A stretch of 64,000 nt of DNA from Flavobacterium plurextorum (GCF_002217395.1 NZ_MUHD01000017.1:1-64000), one strand, 5' to 3'. Shown: positions 6,995-17,216, numbered from the stretch's first letter. The notes: generated from the letters alone by a model not told the origin. Numbers and translations are program-made.

Positions 6995-9406
6995 TTATTT
7001 TTTCAAATACTTTTCTAAAAACTGATCTTGTTCCCAAAGCAAGTGTAAAATGTTTTCTTTAGCAACATAACTGTGAGATTCTTTTGGTAAAATTACCATT
7101 CTAGCTGGAGCACCTAAACCTTTTAATGCTTGAAAATAACGTTCCGTCTGCAAAGTAAAAGTTCCAGGATTGTTATCTGCTTCACCGTGAACTAATAGTA
7201 ATGGTGTTTTCATTTTATCAGCGTTCATAAATGGTGACATTGTGTTGTAAACTTCAGGAGCTTCCCAGTAATTTCTTTGTTCAGATTGGAATCCAAATGG
7301 AGTAAGTGTTCTGTTGTAAGCACCACTTCTTGCAATTCCACATGCAAATAAGTTAGAATGAGTTAATAAATTAGCAGTCATAAATGCACCGTAAGAATGT
7401 CCTCCAACAGCCACTTTTTTACGATCAATATAACCTAACGCATCAACTGCATCAATTGCAGCTGCAGCATTGTCTACTAATTGTGATATAAAATTATCGT
7501 TTGGTTCTGTAGTTCCTTCTCCGATAATTGGAAAAGCAGCATCATCAAGAACTACATATCCTCTTGTTACCCAATATACAAATGATCCATAATATGGAAA
7601 CGTAAATTCGTTAGAGTTTTGAGTTGATTGACTTGCACTGTTTCTGTCTTTATATTCAGCAGGATAAGCCCAGATTAATAAAGGCATTTTCTCTTTTTTA
7701 GCTTTATCATAGCCAACAGGCAGATATAAAGTTCCAGAAAGTTCTAATCCATCCTTACGTTTGTATTTGATTACCTCTTTACTAACATCTTTAATACTTT
7801 CAAATGGATTTTTAAAAGCAGTAATAGGTGTTATACTGTTTTGCTTTTTGATATTTCTAAAGTAGTAATTTGGATATTCACTCTTAGATTGAATCTGTAC
7901 TAAAACTTTTCCAGTTTTGAAGTCTTCAATTTCTATTAAATCTTCTTTCTTATCCTTGTATGGAGAAGTATAAATGCGTTTTGATTTTAAAGTTTTTAAA
8001 TTGAATTCATCAATAAAAGGGAATTGTCCTTCTTTTGTATATCCGTCACCAATTCGGAAAGCATTGTCTTTTTCGATCGCTAAAACATTTCTATTATATT
8101 CATTCTTTTTAGTTTCAAAAACTCCCGGATCTGAATAAACATCTTGTTGGTTTCTATCTGTAATTACTTTTGGTTGCTGTCCTGGATTTGACGGATTGAT
8201 TAGGTATGTTTTAGTGTTACGAGTGTCGTACCATTCGTCAGTAATAAAAGCAATATTATCGTTCCCCCAAGTAATATAACTATAGCGTTGAGGAAGCTTT
8301 ACTAATGTTGCAGCATCATTTGTAAATGGAGCTTCCCATAGAAAAACTTCATCTCTAAAATCTACTTTGTTTGCCGGATTACCTTCGTCTAAAGCTGTTA
8401 CATAAGATAAAGTTGCAGGTTTGTCATTTCTCCAGTTCATTTCTCTTTTTCCCTTACGAACTGCCATAAAACCTTTTGGCATGATTTCATTTAAAGGAAC
8501 TTCGTTTACAGTTTTAATTTCTTTTCCTCTTAAGTCATAAACAACTGTTTTAGAAGGAAATCTATTTAATGGAACTACATATGAAAAAGGTTTTTGAATA
8601 GTAGTCAGCATTATATAATTACCATCTGGAGAAATTCTTTCACCTGCAAACATAGCAGCTTCTTTAAATAGAGTAGTATCTCCATTTAGTTTAACTTTGT
8701 ATAATTCAGATGTAATTATGTTTTCAAAATTAGCCTCATCGTTTTTGTTTTTCAACATATCAGGGTAAGTTCTATTTTGAGATTTTTCTCCAGAAGTGTT
8801 AGAAATAATTGGGCCAGTTGGTAAATCTTTTTTAGAGTCTAAAAGAGGCTGTCTGTTTTTTGGCAGCATTTTCACCAAAATAGTTTCATTGTCTAAAAAC
8901 CAGCTGAAAGGATTTCCAAGATTTGCATTTACATTTGCTTCAGTAAGTTTTGAAGCTTGAGCTGTTGCAATATCTAGTACCCAAAGTTCAACACCAGAGT
9001 TTGTAGTGTGAGAGAACAATACTTTTTTGTCATTTGGTGACCAAAGGATATTACTTATTTTAGGGTCGGTTGGAAGTCCAGAAACCTGAATTTCATCTTT
9101 TCCACTTATTTTTCTAACTTTAAGATTAGTCACATAAGTAACAGTACTTGAAATGTTAGTAATAGGATTGATTCTTAAACCAGCTAAACGAAGTTCTTCT
9201 TGGTTTAAATCGTCAAGAGTTTTGTATGTGCTTCGAGACAATAAGAGCATGTTTTCTTTTTTTGTATCCATCGATACACTTGGGGCTCTTTGATAATCAG
9301 CTAGATCTAGGATAGATTTAGGGGGTTTTTGATACGTTAAATTTTCTTGTGCAAAAGAAAATAAACCAAGGTGTAAAAGTAAGAATAGAGTAACCTTTAA
9401 TTTCAT
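6995..9406 (-). CDS. Secreted S9-family serine peptidase (glutamyl endopeptidase-like)
   Basis: An 803-residue exported peptidase of the prolyl oligopeptidase family. I place the start at 9406 (MKLKVTLFLLLHLGLFSFAQ), because the upstream in-frame codons would put a charged stretch before the signal peptide. The N-terminal two thirds is a beta-propeller-like region. The C-terminal alpha/beta-hydrolase domain has the nucleophile Ser 671 in GGHSYGAF, Asp 744 in HGEADNNPGT and His 778 in KESHSY. The GGHSYGAFMTANLLTH block is typical of the S9D glutamyl endopeptidase branch, hence the specific guess. It probably digests peptides in the periplasm. It is divergent from the KAS III gene. Confidence 0.9.
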   Translation of the reverse strand: MKLKVTLFLLLHLGLFSFAQENLTYQKPPKSILDLADYQRAPSVSMDTKKENMLLLSRSTYKTLDDLNQEELRLAGLRINPITNISSTVTYVTNLKVRKISGKDEIQVSGLPTDPKISNILWSPNDKKVLFSHTTNSGVELWVLDIATAQASKLTEANVNANLGNPFSWFLDNETILVKMLPKNRQPLLDSKKDLPTGPIISNTSGEKSQNRTYPDMLKNKNDEANFENIITSELYKVKLNGDTTLFKEAAMFAGERISPDGNYIMLTTIQKPFSYVVPLNRFPSKTVVYDLRGKEIKTVNEVPLNEIMPKGFMAVRKGKREMNWRNDKPATLSYVTALDEGNPANKVDFRDEVFLWEAPFTNDAATLVKLPQRYSYITWGNDNIAFITDEWYDTRNTKTYLINPSNPGQQPKVITDRNQQDVYSDPGVFETKKNEYNRNVLAIEKDNAFRIGDGYTKEGQFPFIDEFNLKTLKSKRIYTSPYKDKKEDLIEIEDFKTGKVLVQIQSKSEYPNYYFRNIKKQNSITPITAFKNPFESIKDVSKEVIKYKRKDGLELSGTLYLPVGYDKAKKEKMPLLIWAYPAEYKDRNSASQSTQNSNEFTFPYYGSFVYWVTRGYVVLDDAAFPIIGEGTTEPNDNFISQLVDNAAAAIDAVDALGYIDRKKVAVGGHSYGAFMTANLLTHSNLFACGIARSGAYNRTLTPFGFQSEQRNYWEAPEVYNTMSPFMNADKMKTPLLLVHGEADNNPGTFTLQTERYFQALKGLGAPARMVILPKESHSYVAKENILHLLWEQDQFLEKYLKK

Positions 9407-9602
9407 GATTTGGATTTTTTGGATTTGAATTAAGAACACTTAAAATGTTTGTCTAAGATACAGTAGTCTTGTTACATTTTATAGGTTATTTTTCATTCTT
9501 TTCAGTTATTTGTTTAAAAAGCTGTTTAATTAGGAATTAAATGTTTTTAAATAGTCTTATAATTAAAAGATATTAAACTGATAATTACGAAAAAAAGACT
9601 AA

Positions 9603-9638
9603 TTTGTATGCTAATTTTTTAAAGTATACTTAAATTTG
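9603..9638 (+). promoter_or_regulatory. Promoter of the KAS III gene
   Basis: TTTG (9603-9606), a spacer of 24 and TAAATTTG (9631-9638). The position means a start codon at 9636 would lie inside the promoter, so the ATG at 9672 is the real start of the following gene. Confidence 0.55.
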
Positions 9639-9671
9639 CATTCTAAATTTTTAACAAACAATAAAAAGAAT

Positions 9672-10679
9672 ATGTATCATTCAAAAATAGCGGGCTTAGG
9701 ATATTATGTTCCTTCAAATGTCGTGACAAATGATGATTTGTCTAAGATTATAGATACCAATGATGAATGGATTCAGGAGCGTACCGGAATTCAGGAAAGA
9801 AGACATATCATTCGTGGAGAAGATACTACAACTTCAATGGGAGTTAAAGCTGCTAAAATTGCAATCGAGCGTTCTGGTGTAGCCAAAGAAGATATAGATT
9901 TTGTAGTTTTTGCTACATTAAGTCCAGATTACTATTTTCCAGGGCCTGGAGTTTTAGTACAGCGTGATTTAGGATTAAGAACAGTAGGAGCTTTAGATGT
10001 TAGAAATCAATGTTCTGGATTCGTTTATGCTATTTCTGTTGCAGATCAATATATTAAAACAGGAATGTATAAAAATATTTTGGTAATAGGTTCTGAAGTA
10101 CATTCGACAGGATTAGATATGACAACTCGCGGACGCGGAGTTTCAGTTATTTTTGGAGATGGAGCAGGAGCAGCTGTTTTAAGTCGTGAAGAAGATTTGA
10201 CGAAAGGAATTTTATCAACACATTTACACTCAGAAGGTCAGCATGCCGAAGAATTGGCTTTGCAGGCACCTGGAATGGGAGCTCGTTGGGTAACAGATAT
10301 TATTGCTGATAACGATCCAAATGACGAAAGTTATTATCCGTATATGAACGGACAGTTTGTATTCAAGAATGCAGTAGTTCGTTTCGCTGAAGTAATAAAT
10401 GAAGGTTTAGAAGCAAATGGGTTGCAGGTTTCAGATATCGATATGTTGATTCCGCATCAGGCAAACTTGAGAATTTCACAATTCATTCAAAACAAATTCA
10501 AATTGTCTGACGATCAAGTACATAATAATATTCAAAAGTACGGAAATACAACTGCAGCATCTATTCCAATTGCTTTGACAGAAGCTTGGGAACAAGGTAA
10601 AATTAAATCCGGAGATACAGTAGTTTTAGCTGCTTTTGGAAGTGGATTTACTTGGGCAAGCGCAATCATTAAATGGTAA
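9672..10679 (+). CDS. 3-oxoacyl-ACP synthase III family protein
   Basis: A condensing enzyme of the FabH/KAS III family, 335 residues. The catalytic triad is visible: Cys 114 (RNQCSGF), His 262 (IPHQANLR) and Asn 292 (YGNTTAAS). The N-terminus (SKIAGLGYYVPSNVVTNDDL) and the DEWIQERTGI block are standard for FabH. It would join an acyl-CoA starter to malonyl-ACP to begin fatty acid synthesis. No fab genes flank it, and Flavobacterium genomes usually carry several KAS III paralogues, so it may be a secondary enzyme making a special acyl chain. I therefore leave the symbol empty. Confidence 0.9.
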   Translation: MYHSKIAGLGYYVPSNVVTNDDLSKIIDTNDEWIQERTGIQERRHIIRGEDTTTSMGVKAAKIAIERSGVAKEDIDFVVFATLSPDYYFPGPGVLVQRDLGLRTVGALDVRNQCSGFVYAISVADQYIKTGMYKNILVIGSEVHSTGLDMTTRGRGVSVIFGDGAGAAVLSREEDLTKGILSTHLHSEGQHAEELALQAPGMGARWVTDIIADNDPNDESYYPYMNGQFVFKNAVVRFAEVINEGLEANGLQVSDIDMLIPHQANLRISQFIQNKFKLSDDQVHNNIQKYGNTTAASIPIALTEAWEQGKIKSGDTVVLAAFGSGFTWASAIIKW

Positions 10680-10704
10680 ATTAATTCATCTTGCATTATA
10701 TTTT

Positions 10705-10738
10705 GAAAACCTGCTTCATTTTGGAGCAGGTTTTTTTA
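10705..10738 (+). terminator. Terminator after the KAS III gene
   Basis: Stem AAACCTGCT (10707-10715) with AGCAGGTTT (10725-10733), followed by T residues. Confidence 0.8.
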
Positions 10739-10824
10739 TAATTTTGTTTGTGTCATTTCGAAGAAAAAGAAACTGCATCAGATTATTTCGTTATGATAAA
10801 CATTAAGAAATATCTCTAAATAAA

Positions 10825-11496
10825 ATGAAAAAAAATCAACTAGAAATAGCCTGTTTCAACTATGAATCGGCAATAATTGCGCAAGAAAATGGTGCTGACC
10901 GAATCGAATTATGCGATAATATGCAGCTTGGCGGAACTACTCCAAATACAATATCGGCAGTAAGAGTTCGTGAAAAACTGACTATAAAAATGCATGTAAT
11001 TATACGACCACGCGGAGGAGATTTTGTTTATACTGATGAGGAGTTTGTTGAAATGAAACAAGATATCAAACAGTTTAAAAAACTTGGAGTTGATGGTTTT
11101 GTTTTTGGAATTTTGAATACTGATGGCAGCGTAAATAAAAAACAAAATCAAGAGCTGGTTAATTTAGCAGGTTCACTTTCTTGTACTTTTCACCGTGCTT
11201 TTGATGTGGTTAATGATTTTGAGCAATCACTAGAAGATGTTATTGAGTGTGGTTTCAATACAATTCTAACTTCTGGACGAGGAAAAAATGTTGAAGAAGG
11301 TATTTTTGATTTGGTACTGATACAAAAGCTGGCAAAAGATCGAATTGAAATTATGCCGGGCGGTGGATTGCGATCTTCAAATATTAAACTGCTTCAAGAT
11401 AAACTAGAGCCGACTTTCTACCATTCATCCGCAATTACTGATAATACAGAAACAGCAAATCCTGAAGAAGTAAAAGAACTGAAAAACTTTTTGTAA
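10825..11496 (+). CDS. cutC: Copper homeostasis protein CutC
   Basis: CutC-family TIM-barrel protein, 223 residues, slightly shorter than E. coli CutC. Recognisable blocks are LEIACFNYESAIIAQENGADRIELCDNMQLGGTTPN at the N-terminus (quoted in parts: ENGADRIELC, about 20-29), HVIIRPRGGDF (about 53-63), TFHRAFD (about 117-123) and MPGGGLR (about 173-179). The family is linked to copper tolerance in E. coli, but a direct metal-handling role is disputed. It is a cytosolic protein with its own terminator and no copper genes nearby. Confidence 0.93.
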   Translation: MKKNQLEIACFNYESAIIAQENGADRIELCDNMQLGGTTPNTISAVRVREKLTIKMHVIIRPRGGDFVYTDEEFVEMKQDIKQFKKLGVDGFVFGILNTDGSVNKKQNQELVNLAGSLSCTFHRAFDVVNDFEQSLEDVIECGFNTILTSGRGKNVEEGIFDLVLIQKLAKDRIEIMPGGGLRSSNIKLLQDKLEPTFYHSSAITDNTETANPEEVKELKNFL

Positions 11497-11501
11497 ATAA
11501 A

Positions 11502-11539
11502 TAAAAAAGCCTGAAGTTGGCAAACTTCAGGCTTTTTTT
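11502..11539. terminator. Terminator between cutC and the convergent receptor gene
   Basis: A 14-base stem (AAAAGCCTGAAGTT with its complement) with loop GGCA and A/T tracts on both sides, so it can serve both convergent genes. Confidence 0.8.
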
Positions 11540-11589
11540 CTACAAGAAATTATTTAAAAAATATTAAAATAGATCTAATAAAAGCGAGA

Positions 11590-14007
11590 TTAGAACATTC
11601 CGCCGCCGCCTTTATTAGTGTTATCTTCTCTTTGTTTACGTTGTAAGTTTTTGATTTTTGCACCTCCAAAGTTGTACGTTAAACCTAAATAAACCGTTTG
11701 ACTTTCCCAAGTAAACTGTCCTGCTTGAGGATAAGGAGACATAGTGTCAAAAGCATATTTCATGGTATTGAAAACGTCATTAAAACGTACGCTGATATTC
11801 ATTTTGTTGTTCAGTAAAGTATAACGTGAACCAATGTCCATTTTATACATTTCATGGCTGTTATTTTGAAGACCATCAACCGCACCTCTATAGAATCCAA
11901 ATAATAAGAAGCTTAAACGTTTGTTTACTTTAAAGTTTGAATTCATACGACCATTGAATGCTGCAACAGTAACCGTTTTTTGCTCTGGAATACTTTTGTC
12001 GCCTGCAACATATTTGTACACAATTCCTTCCTGATTAATGCTTGAAAAATCAATAGACGGCTGAATGTCCCACCATTTTGTGATTTTATAGTTAAGGGAA
12101 ACCTCAAATCCATATGAAGTGTTGTGATCAAAGTTTGTATAAGACATAATTTGCTTTTCATTGCTTGGATCTGCTAGATCTGGATATAAAACTCTACTGA
12201 TTTGATCATTAATACTTCTTACGAAAACACCAGCAGTAAAACTTCCTTTCTCAAGTGTTTTAGTATAATTTACTTCCACAGAATTAGTAAATTGAGGTCT
12301 TAATTCAGGATTTCCTAAAGAAGTTACTAAAGGAGTTGCAAACTCACGAATAGGTTTTGTCTGCTCTAAACTTGGACGGTCCACACGACGGCTGTAACTA
12401 AATTGCAAAGTATTTTTCTCATTCAAATTATAAGTTAAATAAGCAGATGGATATAATGTAATATAGTCATCATCAAATTTATCTTTACCGTGATTTAAAT
12501 TAGCAGCTACTTTATAACTCTCAAAACGTGCACCTAATTGATAACTGAATTTTTTGAATTTTTGCCCAAACGTTACATACGCTGAGTATATATCAGTATC
12601 GTAAGTGTAATTTGAAACACGATCAGCAATTGGCATCAAAGGATTTCCTGTGATATAATCGTTTCCAGTTTTTGTAATTCTCGCTTCTGCACCAGCTTCA
12701 AGAGTAGTTTTCTCGTTTAACGGGTTCACATAATCGATGTTTACGGTACTTAATTTTCGTGTCCCTTTTAAGAAATCATTGTACAGTAAATCAGCACTAG
12801 TATTGTCAATTTTTGTTGTTTTAGTATCAAAAGAAGCGTTTTGTGTTTTTTTATTATCACTGTAATTTGCTTCAAAATCTAAAGTATGACCTTCTTTTTT
12901 AAAGATGTGTTTATAAGCTAAGTTATAAGTTCCAACTTGATCTGGTCCCCAGTATCTTGATTTCTGAAAAATATTTGAGATATCAGAACCAGTTACATTA
13001 TTATAATCAATGTCAGTATCTACAAAACCTTTTCCGTCCGATTTATTCTGATTAGTATATATAGACAATGTATTATGATCATCAATTAAATAATCCATTC
13101 CAATCTTGTACAAATAAGAATCGTTGTCGTTTAAAACGTTAATTTTTTGGCTGATATCTTCGTCAAATCTATTAATAAATCCTTTGTTATGATATGTACC
13201 AAAATTCTGTCCTACATTTCCAAAGAAATTTACTTTTCCAGTTTTATAATTTAAATCTAGAGATTGGTTGTATTTAGCCGTTTCTCCAAAAGTAATACCT
13301 CCGCTGTAGCTTCCATTAAAACCAACATTTGCATTTTTGTGCAAAATTATATTGATGATTCCAGACATTCCTTCCGGATTGTATTTTGCACTTGGGTTCG
13401 TAATTAACTCAATTTTTTTGATTGAAGTCGATGGAATTTGTTTTAACAATTGTGCTGGATCAATATTCGAAGGTCTTCCGTCAATTAATACACGAACATT
13501 ATCATTTCCGCGAAGCGAAAGTTTTCCATCTTGATCTACATTTACAGAAGGAATATTGTTCATAATATCTGAAGCAGAAGCGCCGGCAGTCGTTAAATCT
13601 TTACCAACATTAACTACTTTTCTGTCAATTTTTTGTTCGATTGTAGAGCGCTCAGCAACTATGTTTACACCTTTTAATTGCGTTGCTTCTTCTTCAAGAG
13701 AAACATTTACAGTTGCAGATTTCTTGTTTTCACTTAAAATGATTGAGCCAATATATTTTCTAAAACCGATATATTGAATTTCAATTGTATAACTTTTTAA
13801 AGCTAAGTTTTTAAAAGTAAAATCTCCGTTGTCATCTGTGTTTACGCCCGAAACAACTTTTCCGTTATCTTTAATAGATACGGTAGCATAAGAAATAGGC
13901 GCACTATTAGATTTTTCAGTAATTTTTCCAGAGACCGTTCCTGAGTTTTGAGCTTGTACTGTCGAGATTACACCTAGTAATACCAACAGAAAGAATTTTA
14001 GTTTCAT
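11590..14007 (-). CDS. TonB-dependent receptor-like outer membrane beta-barrel protein
   Basis: An 805-residue outer membrane protein. Signal peptide (ends TVQAQ, about residue 20), then a carboxypeptidase-regulatory-like domain (GTVSGKITEKSNSAPISYATV onward, about 23-110), a plug-like domain (SASDIMNNIPSVNVDQDGKLSLRGNDNVRVLIDG, in parts, about 144-180) and a 14905-type barrel (OMP_b-brl_3). The C-terminus carries a Gly-rich tail (NKGGGGMF) after the last strand instead of ending on an aromatic residue of the barrel proper. The substrate is not evident. No SusD partner is adjacent, so it is probably a stand-alone receptor. Confidence 0.88.
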   Translation of the reverse strand: MKLKFFLLVLLGVISTVQAQNSGTVSGKITEKSNSAPISYATVSIKDNGKVVSGVNTDDNGDFTFKNLALKSYTIEIQYIGFRKYIGSIILSENKKSATVNVSLEEEATQLKGVNIVAERSTIEQKIDRKVVNVGKDLTTAGASASDIMNNIPSVNVDQDGKLSLRGNDNVRVLIDGRPSNIDPAQLLKQIPSTSIKKIELITNPSAKYNPEGMSGIINIILHKNANVGFNGSYSGGITFGETAKYNQSLDLNYKTGKVNFFGNVGQNFGTYHNKGFINRFDEDISQKINVLNDNDSYLYKIGMDYLIDDHNTLSIYTNQNKSDGKGFVDTDIDYNNVTGSDISNIFQKSRYWGPDQVGTYNLAYKHIFKKEGHTLDFEANYSDNKKTQNASFDTKTTKIDNTSADLLYNDFLKGTRKLSTVNIDYVNPLNEKTTLEAGAEARITKTGNDYITGNPLMPIADRVSNYTYDTDIYSAYVTFGQKFKKFSYQLGARFESYKVAANLNHGKDKFDDDYITLYPSAYLTYNLNEKNTLQFSYSRRVDRPSLEQTKPIREFATPLVTSLGNPELRPQFTNSVEVNYTKTLEKGSFTAGVFVRSINDQISRVLYPDLADPSNEKQIMSYTNFDHNTSYGFEVSLNYKITKWWDIQPSIDFSSINQEGIVYKYVAGDKSIPEQKTVTVAAFNGRMNSNFKVNKRLSFLLFGFYRGAVDGLQNNSHEMYKMDIGSRYTLLNNKMNISVRFNDVFNTMKYAFDTMSPYPQAGQFTWESQTVYLGLTYNFGGAKIKNLQRKQREDNTNKGGGGMF

Positions 14008-14330
14008 AATGCGATAATGATTATTTTGATTGATTGATGATGCGGTTGTTTTTCGTTTTTTTGTTTTTTTTGTTCTTCATAATAAAATTAGAGTCCCTAT
14101 TAAGACTCTTTAGTCAGCGATATGTTACACATAAAAAGTTAAAAAAAAATGTAATTTCACGAATGCTTCTGTTTTGTAAGGGATTAAGGTTTTTGTTTTT
14201 TGATAATTTTAACACTTGAAAGCAAGATGGTTTTAAGAAATTCTAATAGTTATATAGTATTTTATATGTTATTCATTTTCTGTTATTGATGAATAAGCAG
14301 TATCTTTGCTCACTTTAAAAATAAGTTTAC
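14008..14330. other. Divergent intergenic region
   Basis: AT-rich spacer between the receptor gene and argS. Apart from the -7 element for argS at 14301-14308 I see no structure. The T-rich reading frame within it is low-complexity and not gene-like. Confidence 0.5.
14301..14308 (+). promoter_or_regulatory. argS -7 element (TATCTTTG)
   Basis: Exact TAnnTTTG match 22 bases before the argS ATG. No well-spaced -33 TTG is visible. Confidence 0.5.
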
Positions 14331-16109
14331 ATGTCATTATCACAAATTCTTACACCTTCTATACAAAAAGCAATACAAGCATTATTTGACGTTACAGTTG
14401 ATAAAATCGAATTTCAAACTACTAGAAAAGAGTTTGAAGGCGATATTACAATGGTGATTTTTCCTTTAGTAAAAGTTATTAAAAGCAATCCTGCGGAATT
14501 AGGTAATAAAATTGGAAATTATCTCGTTGAAAATGTTTCAGAAGTTGCTCGTTTCAATGTAGTTTCTGGTTTCTTGAATATTGTAATATCAGACAGTTAT
14601 TATTTGAATTTCTTTAATGAAATAAAAGACAATTCTAAATTTGGATATGTAACTCCAAATTCTGAAGATAAAGCAATTATGGTCGAATATTCTTCGCCAA
14701 ATACAAATAAGCCTTTACACTTAGGTCACGTACGTAACAATTTGTTAGGATATTCAGTTGCTGAAATTATCAAAGCATCAGGTAAAAAAGTTTACAAAAC
14801 ACAGATCATTAATGATCGTGGAATTCATATCTGTAAATCGATGCTGGCTTGGGAGAAATTTGGAAACGGAGAAACTCCTGAAAGTTCAAATTTAAAAGGA
14901 GATAAATTAGTTGGTAAATATTACGTTGAATTTGATAAAGCTTATAAAGCAGAAATAAATCAATTAATAGAGACTGGTAAAACCGAAGAAGAAGCAAAAA
15001 AACAAGCGCCAATTATTATTGAAGCGCAAGAAATGCTTAAAAAATGGGAAGCTGGAGACGAGAAAGTTATTGCACTTTGGAAAAAAATGAACCAATGGGT
15101 TTATGACGGTTTTGCTGTAACGTATTCTAATCTTGGAGTTAATTTTGATAAATACTATTACGAAAGCAATACCTATTTATTAGGGAAAGATGTTGTTCAA
15201 GTAGGTCTTGATAAAGGTGTTTTTGAAAAAGATCCTGACGGTTCTGTTTGGATTGATTTGACAGATGAAGGTTTAGATCGTAAAATTGTATTACGTTCTG
15301 ATGGAACAGCTGTTTATATGACACAAGATATTGGAACGGCAATTCAGCGTGTTAAAGATATGCCAGATGTTGGCGGAATGGTGTATACCGTTGGAAATGA
15401 GCAAGATTATCATTTTAAAGTTTTGTTTTTAATCCTTAAAAAATTAGGATTTGATTGGGCTTCAAGCTTATATCATTTATCATACGGAATGGTTGATTTG
15501 CCTTCTGGAAAAATGAAAAGCCGTGAAGGAACTGTTGTTGATGCAGATGATTTGATGCAGGATATGGCTGATACCGCAAAACAAATCTCTGAAGATTTAG
15601 GAAAGTTAGAAAGTTATTCTGCCGAAGAGAAAGCTAAATTGTATAAAACGATTGGTCTTGGGGCATTAAAATATTATATTTTAAAAGTAGATCCTAAAAA
15701 ACGTATTTTGTTTAATCCAGAAGAATCTGTTGATTTTGCAGGAAATACAGGTCCGTTTATTCAATATACTTATGCAAGAATCCAATCAATTATTCGTAAA
15801 GCCGATTTTGATTTTTCGGCTAAATCAGAGATTCAAGAGTTACACGAAAAAGAAAAAGAACTCGTAAAACAAATTGAGCTTTTTCCTGAGATAATTCAAA
15901 ATGCTGCACAAAATCACAGCCCGGCATTAATTGCTAATTATACCTATGATTTAGTAAAAGAATACAATTCGTTTTATCAATCAGTTCATATATTAGGCGA
16001 AGTAGATTTAATAAAAAAAATATTCAGAGTACAGCTTTCACAAAAAGTTGCTGAAGTTATAAAATCTGCATTTACATTATTAGGTATTGAAGTTCCTGAA
16101 AGAATGTAA
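14331..16109 (+). CDS. argS: Arginyl-tRNA synthetase
   Basis: Class Ia aminoacyl-tRNA synthetase charging tRNA-Arg, 592 residues, of normal length. N-terminal Arg_S_N domain (about 1-90). The ATP-binding HIGH motif is HLGH at 130-133, following SSPNTNKPLH. The KMSKS-type motif is KMKSREG at about 394-400. The C-terminal DALR anticodon-binding domain begins near 470 (NTGPFIQYTYARIQSI) and ends LGIEVPERM, the common ArgRS terminus. Monocistronic, with a -7 promoter element and a terminator. Confidence 0.98.
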   Translation: MSLSQILTPSIQKAIQALFDVTVDKIEFQTTRKEFEGDITMVIFPLVKVIKSNPAELGNKIGNYLVENVSEVARFNVVSGFLNIVISDSYYLNFFNEIKDNSKFGYVTPNSEDKAIMVEYSSPNTNKPLHLGHVRNNLLGYSVAEIIKASGKKVYKTQIINDRGIHICKSMLAWEKFGNGETPESSNLKGDKLVGKYYVEFDKAYKAEINQLIETGKTEEEAKKQAPIIIEAQEMLKKWEAGDEKVIALWKKMNQWVYDGFAVTYSNLGVNFDKYYYESNTYLLGKDVVQVGLDKGVFEKDPDGSVWIDLTDEGLDRKIVLRSDGTAVYMTQDIGTAIQRVKDMPDVGGMVYTVGNEQDYHFKVLFLILKKLGFDWASSLYHLSYGMVDLPSGKMKSREGTVVDADDLMQDMADTAKQISEDLGKLESYSAEEKAKLYKTIGLGALKYYILKVDPKKRILFNPEESVDFAGNTGPFIQYTYARIQSIIRKADFDFSAKSEIQELHEKEKELVKQIELFPEIIQNAAQNHSPALIANYTYDLVKEYNSFYQSVHILGEVDLIKKIFRVQLSQKVAEVIKSAFTLLGIEVPERM

Positions 16110-16126
16110 TTGAAGAAAATCCACAG

Positions 16127-16166
16127 AAAAGCTGATAATTGGAAACAATTATCAGCTTTTTTTTTG
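16127..16166 (+). terminator. argS terminator
   Basis: A 14-base perfect stem (AAAGCTGATAATTG with its complement) around loop GAAA, followed by nine T. Confidence 0.9.
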
Positions 16167-16441
16167 AATTAATTTGACTGCTTTTTTTTTGAAAAGTGTA
16201 GAAAATTTAAAGTTAGTGTTAGTGAAATGTTACGGATTGTATGAGTGAATTTTCGTGTAAAAAAAAAGAATTATGCCTTGTATATTTCGTTTTTATAATT
16301 ATGTTTACAGTAAGAAAATGATTGTCAATAGTAGTTAAAAACACGAATATTTTTTAGGGAGCTAATGTTTCCTTTGTGTTCTGAAAATAAAGCGAGGAAG
16401 CCGAAAATCGTAAGAGTAGGCACAATTCTAAAACCAAAATA
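16167..16441. other. Leader region of the next gene
   Basis: AT-rich non-coding sequence. A near-consensus -7 element (TATATTTC) occurs around 16278-16285. The bases just before the ATG at 16442 contain no strong Shine-Dalgarno sequence, as usual for the genus. Confidence 0.3.
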
Positions 16442-17152
16442 ATGATTAAAAAATCTTTACTTTTTATGATGCTTTTCGTTGCATTTACTGCAGTGAAAGC
16501 ACAAAATTTAATTTCCCCATCTTATGGATTTTCACACAGTAAAACAGCGTACATAACTTTAGCTGACGGAACTGAAATTAATGGAACTATTAGAGATATT
16601 GACAGAGATAAAGGATTAATTGAGTTCATCAAATTGCAAGATGGAGCTGGAAAAAAACACAAACTAAAACCAGAAGACATTAAGTTTATGTATTTGCCGC
16701 CAAGTGGACTTGATAATTTAGGAAAAAAATTAAATTTTCTTGAAGATTTCAAAAAGTGGAATGATGAGAAATTAAATCAAGATTTCTTAAACCAAGGATA
16801 TGCTTATTTTGAAACTGCTGATGTAAAAGTTAAAAAGAAAAATTCAAAATTATTAATGCAGCTTTTAAATCCTGGATTTAGTAAAGATGTTAAAGTATAT
16901 TGTGATCCTTATGCTAAAGAAACTACATCTTTAGGAGTAGGCGGAGTTAAATTCGTTGGTGGAGATGCAAAATCATATTATGTTGCTAAAAAAGATTCTC
17001 CAGCATTTTTATTAAAGAAAAAAGATTACAAAAAAGAATTTCAACCATTATGGGGAAGTTGTGAAAAAGTAATTTCTGAAAATCCTGAGCCAAAATGGAC
17101 AGATTTAACTAAACATATCGTTACTTATTCTGAGTGTGTTGATCCAAGTTAG
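16442..17152 (+). CDS. Secreted hypothetical protein
   Basis: A 236-residue exported protein with a clear signal peptide (MIKKSLLFMMLFVAFTAVKAQ). I do not recognise a family. The segment AYITLADGTEINGTIRDIDRDKGLIEFIKLQDGAGKKHKLKPEDIKFMYLPP (given in parts: YITLADGTEINGTI at about 36-49, KPEDIKFMYLPP at about 77-88) resembles a small beta barrel in which a GxI turn is followed by a modification loop, as seen in many Bacteroidota secreted proteins of unknown function. Two or three Cys residues near the C-terminus (152, 204, 233) could form disulfides. It is a single gene between terminators. Confidence 0.75.
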   Translation: MIKKSLLFMMLFVAFTAVKAQNLISPSYGFSHSKTAYITLADGTEINGTIRDIDRDKGLIEFIKLQDGAGKKHKLKPEDIKFMYLPPSGLDNLGKKLNFLEDFKKWNDEKLNQDFLNQGYAYFETADVKVKKKNSKLLMQLLNPGFSKDVKVYCDPYAKETTSLGVGGVKFVGGDAKSYYVAKKDSPAFLLKKKDYKKEFQPLWGSCEKVISENPEPKWTDLTKHIVTYSECVDPS

Positions 17153-17179
17153 TATTTAACAACAGCATTCTTTAAATTA

Positions 17180-17216
17180 TAAAAAGCCAATAGTTTTCAA
17201 CTATTGGCTTTTTTTG
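17180..17216 (+). terminator. Terminator after the secreted hypothetical gene
   Basis: Perfect stem AAAAAGCCAATAGTT with its complement, short loop, T run. Confidence 0.85.

Noticed and set aside
14034..14219. Phe/Leu-rich open frame of 61 codons upstream of argS
   Set aside because: Low-complexity T-rich spacer sequence between a receptor gene and argS; the hydrophobic look comes from base composition.
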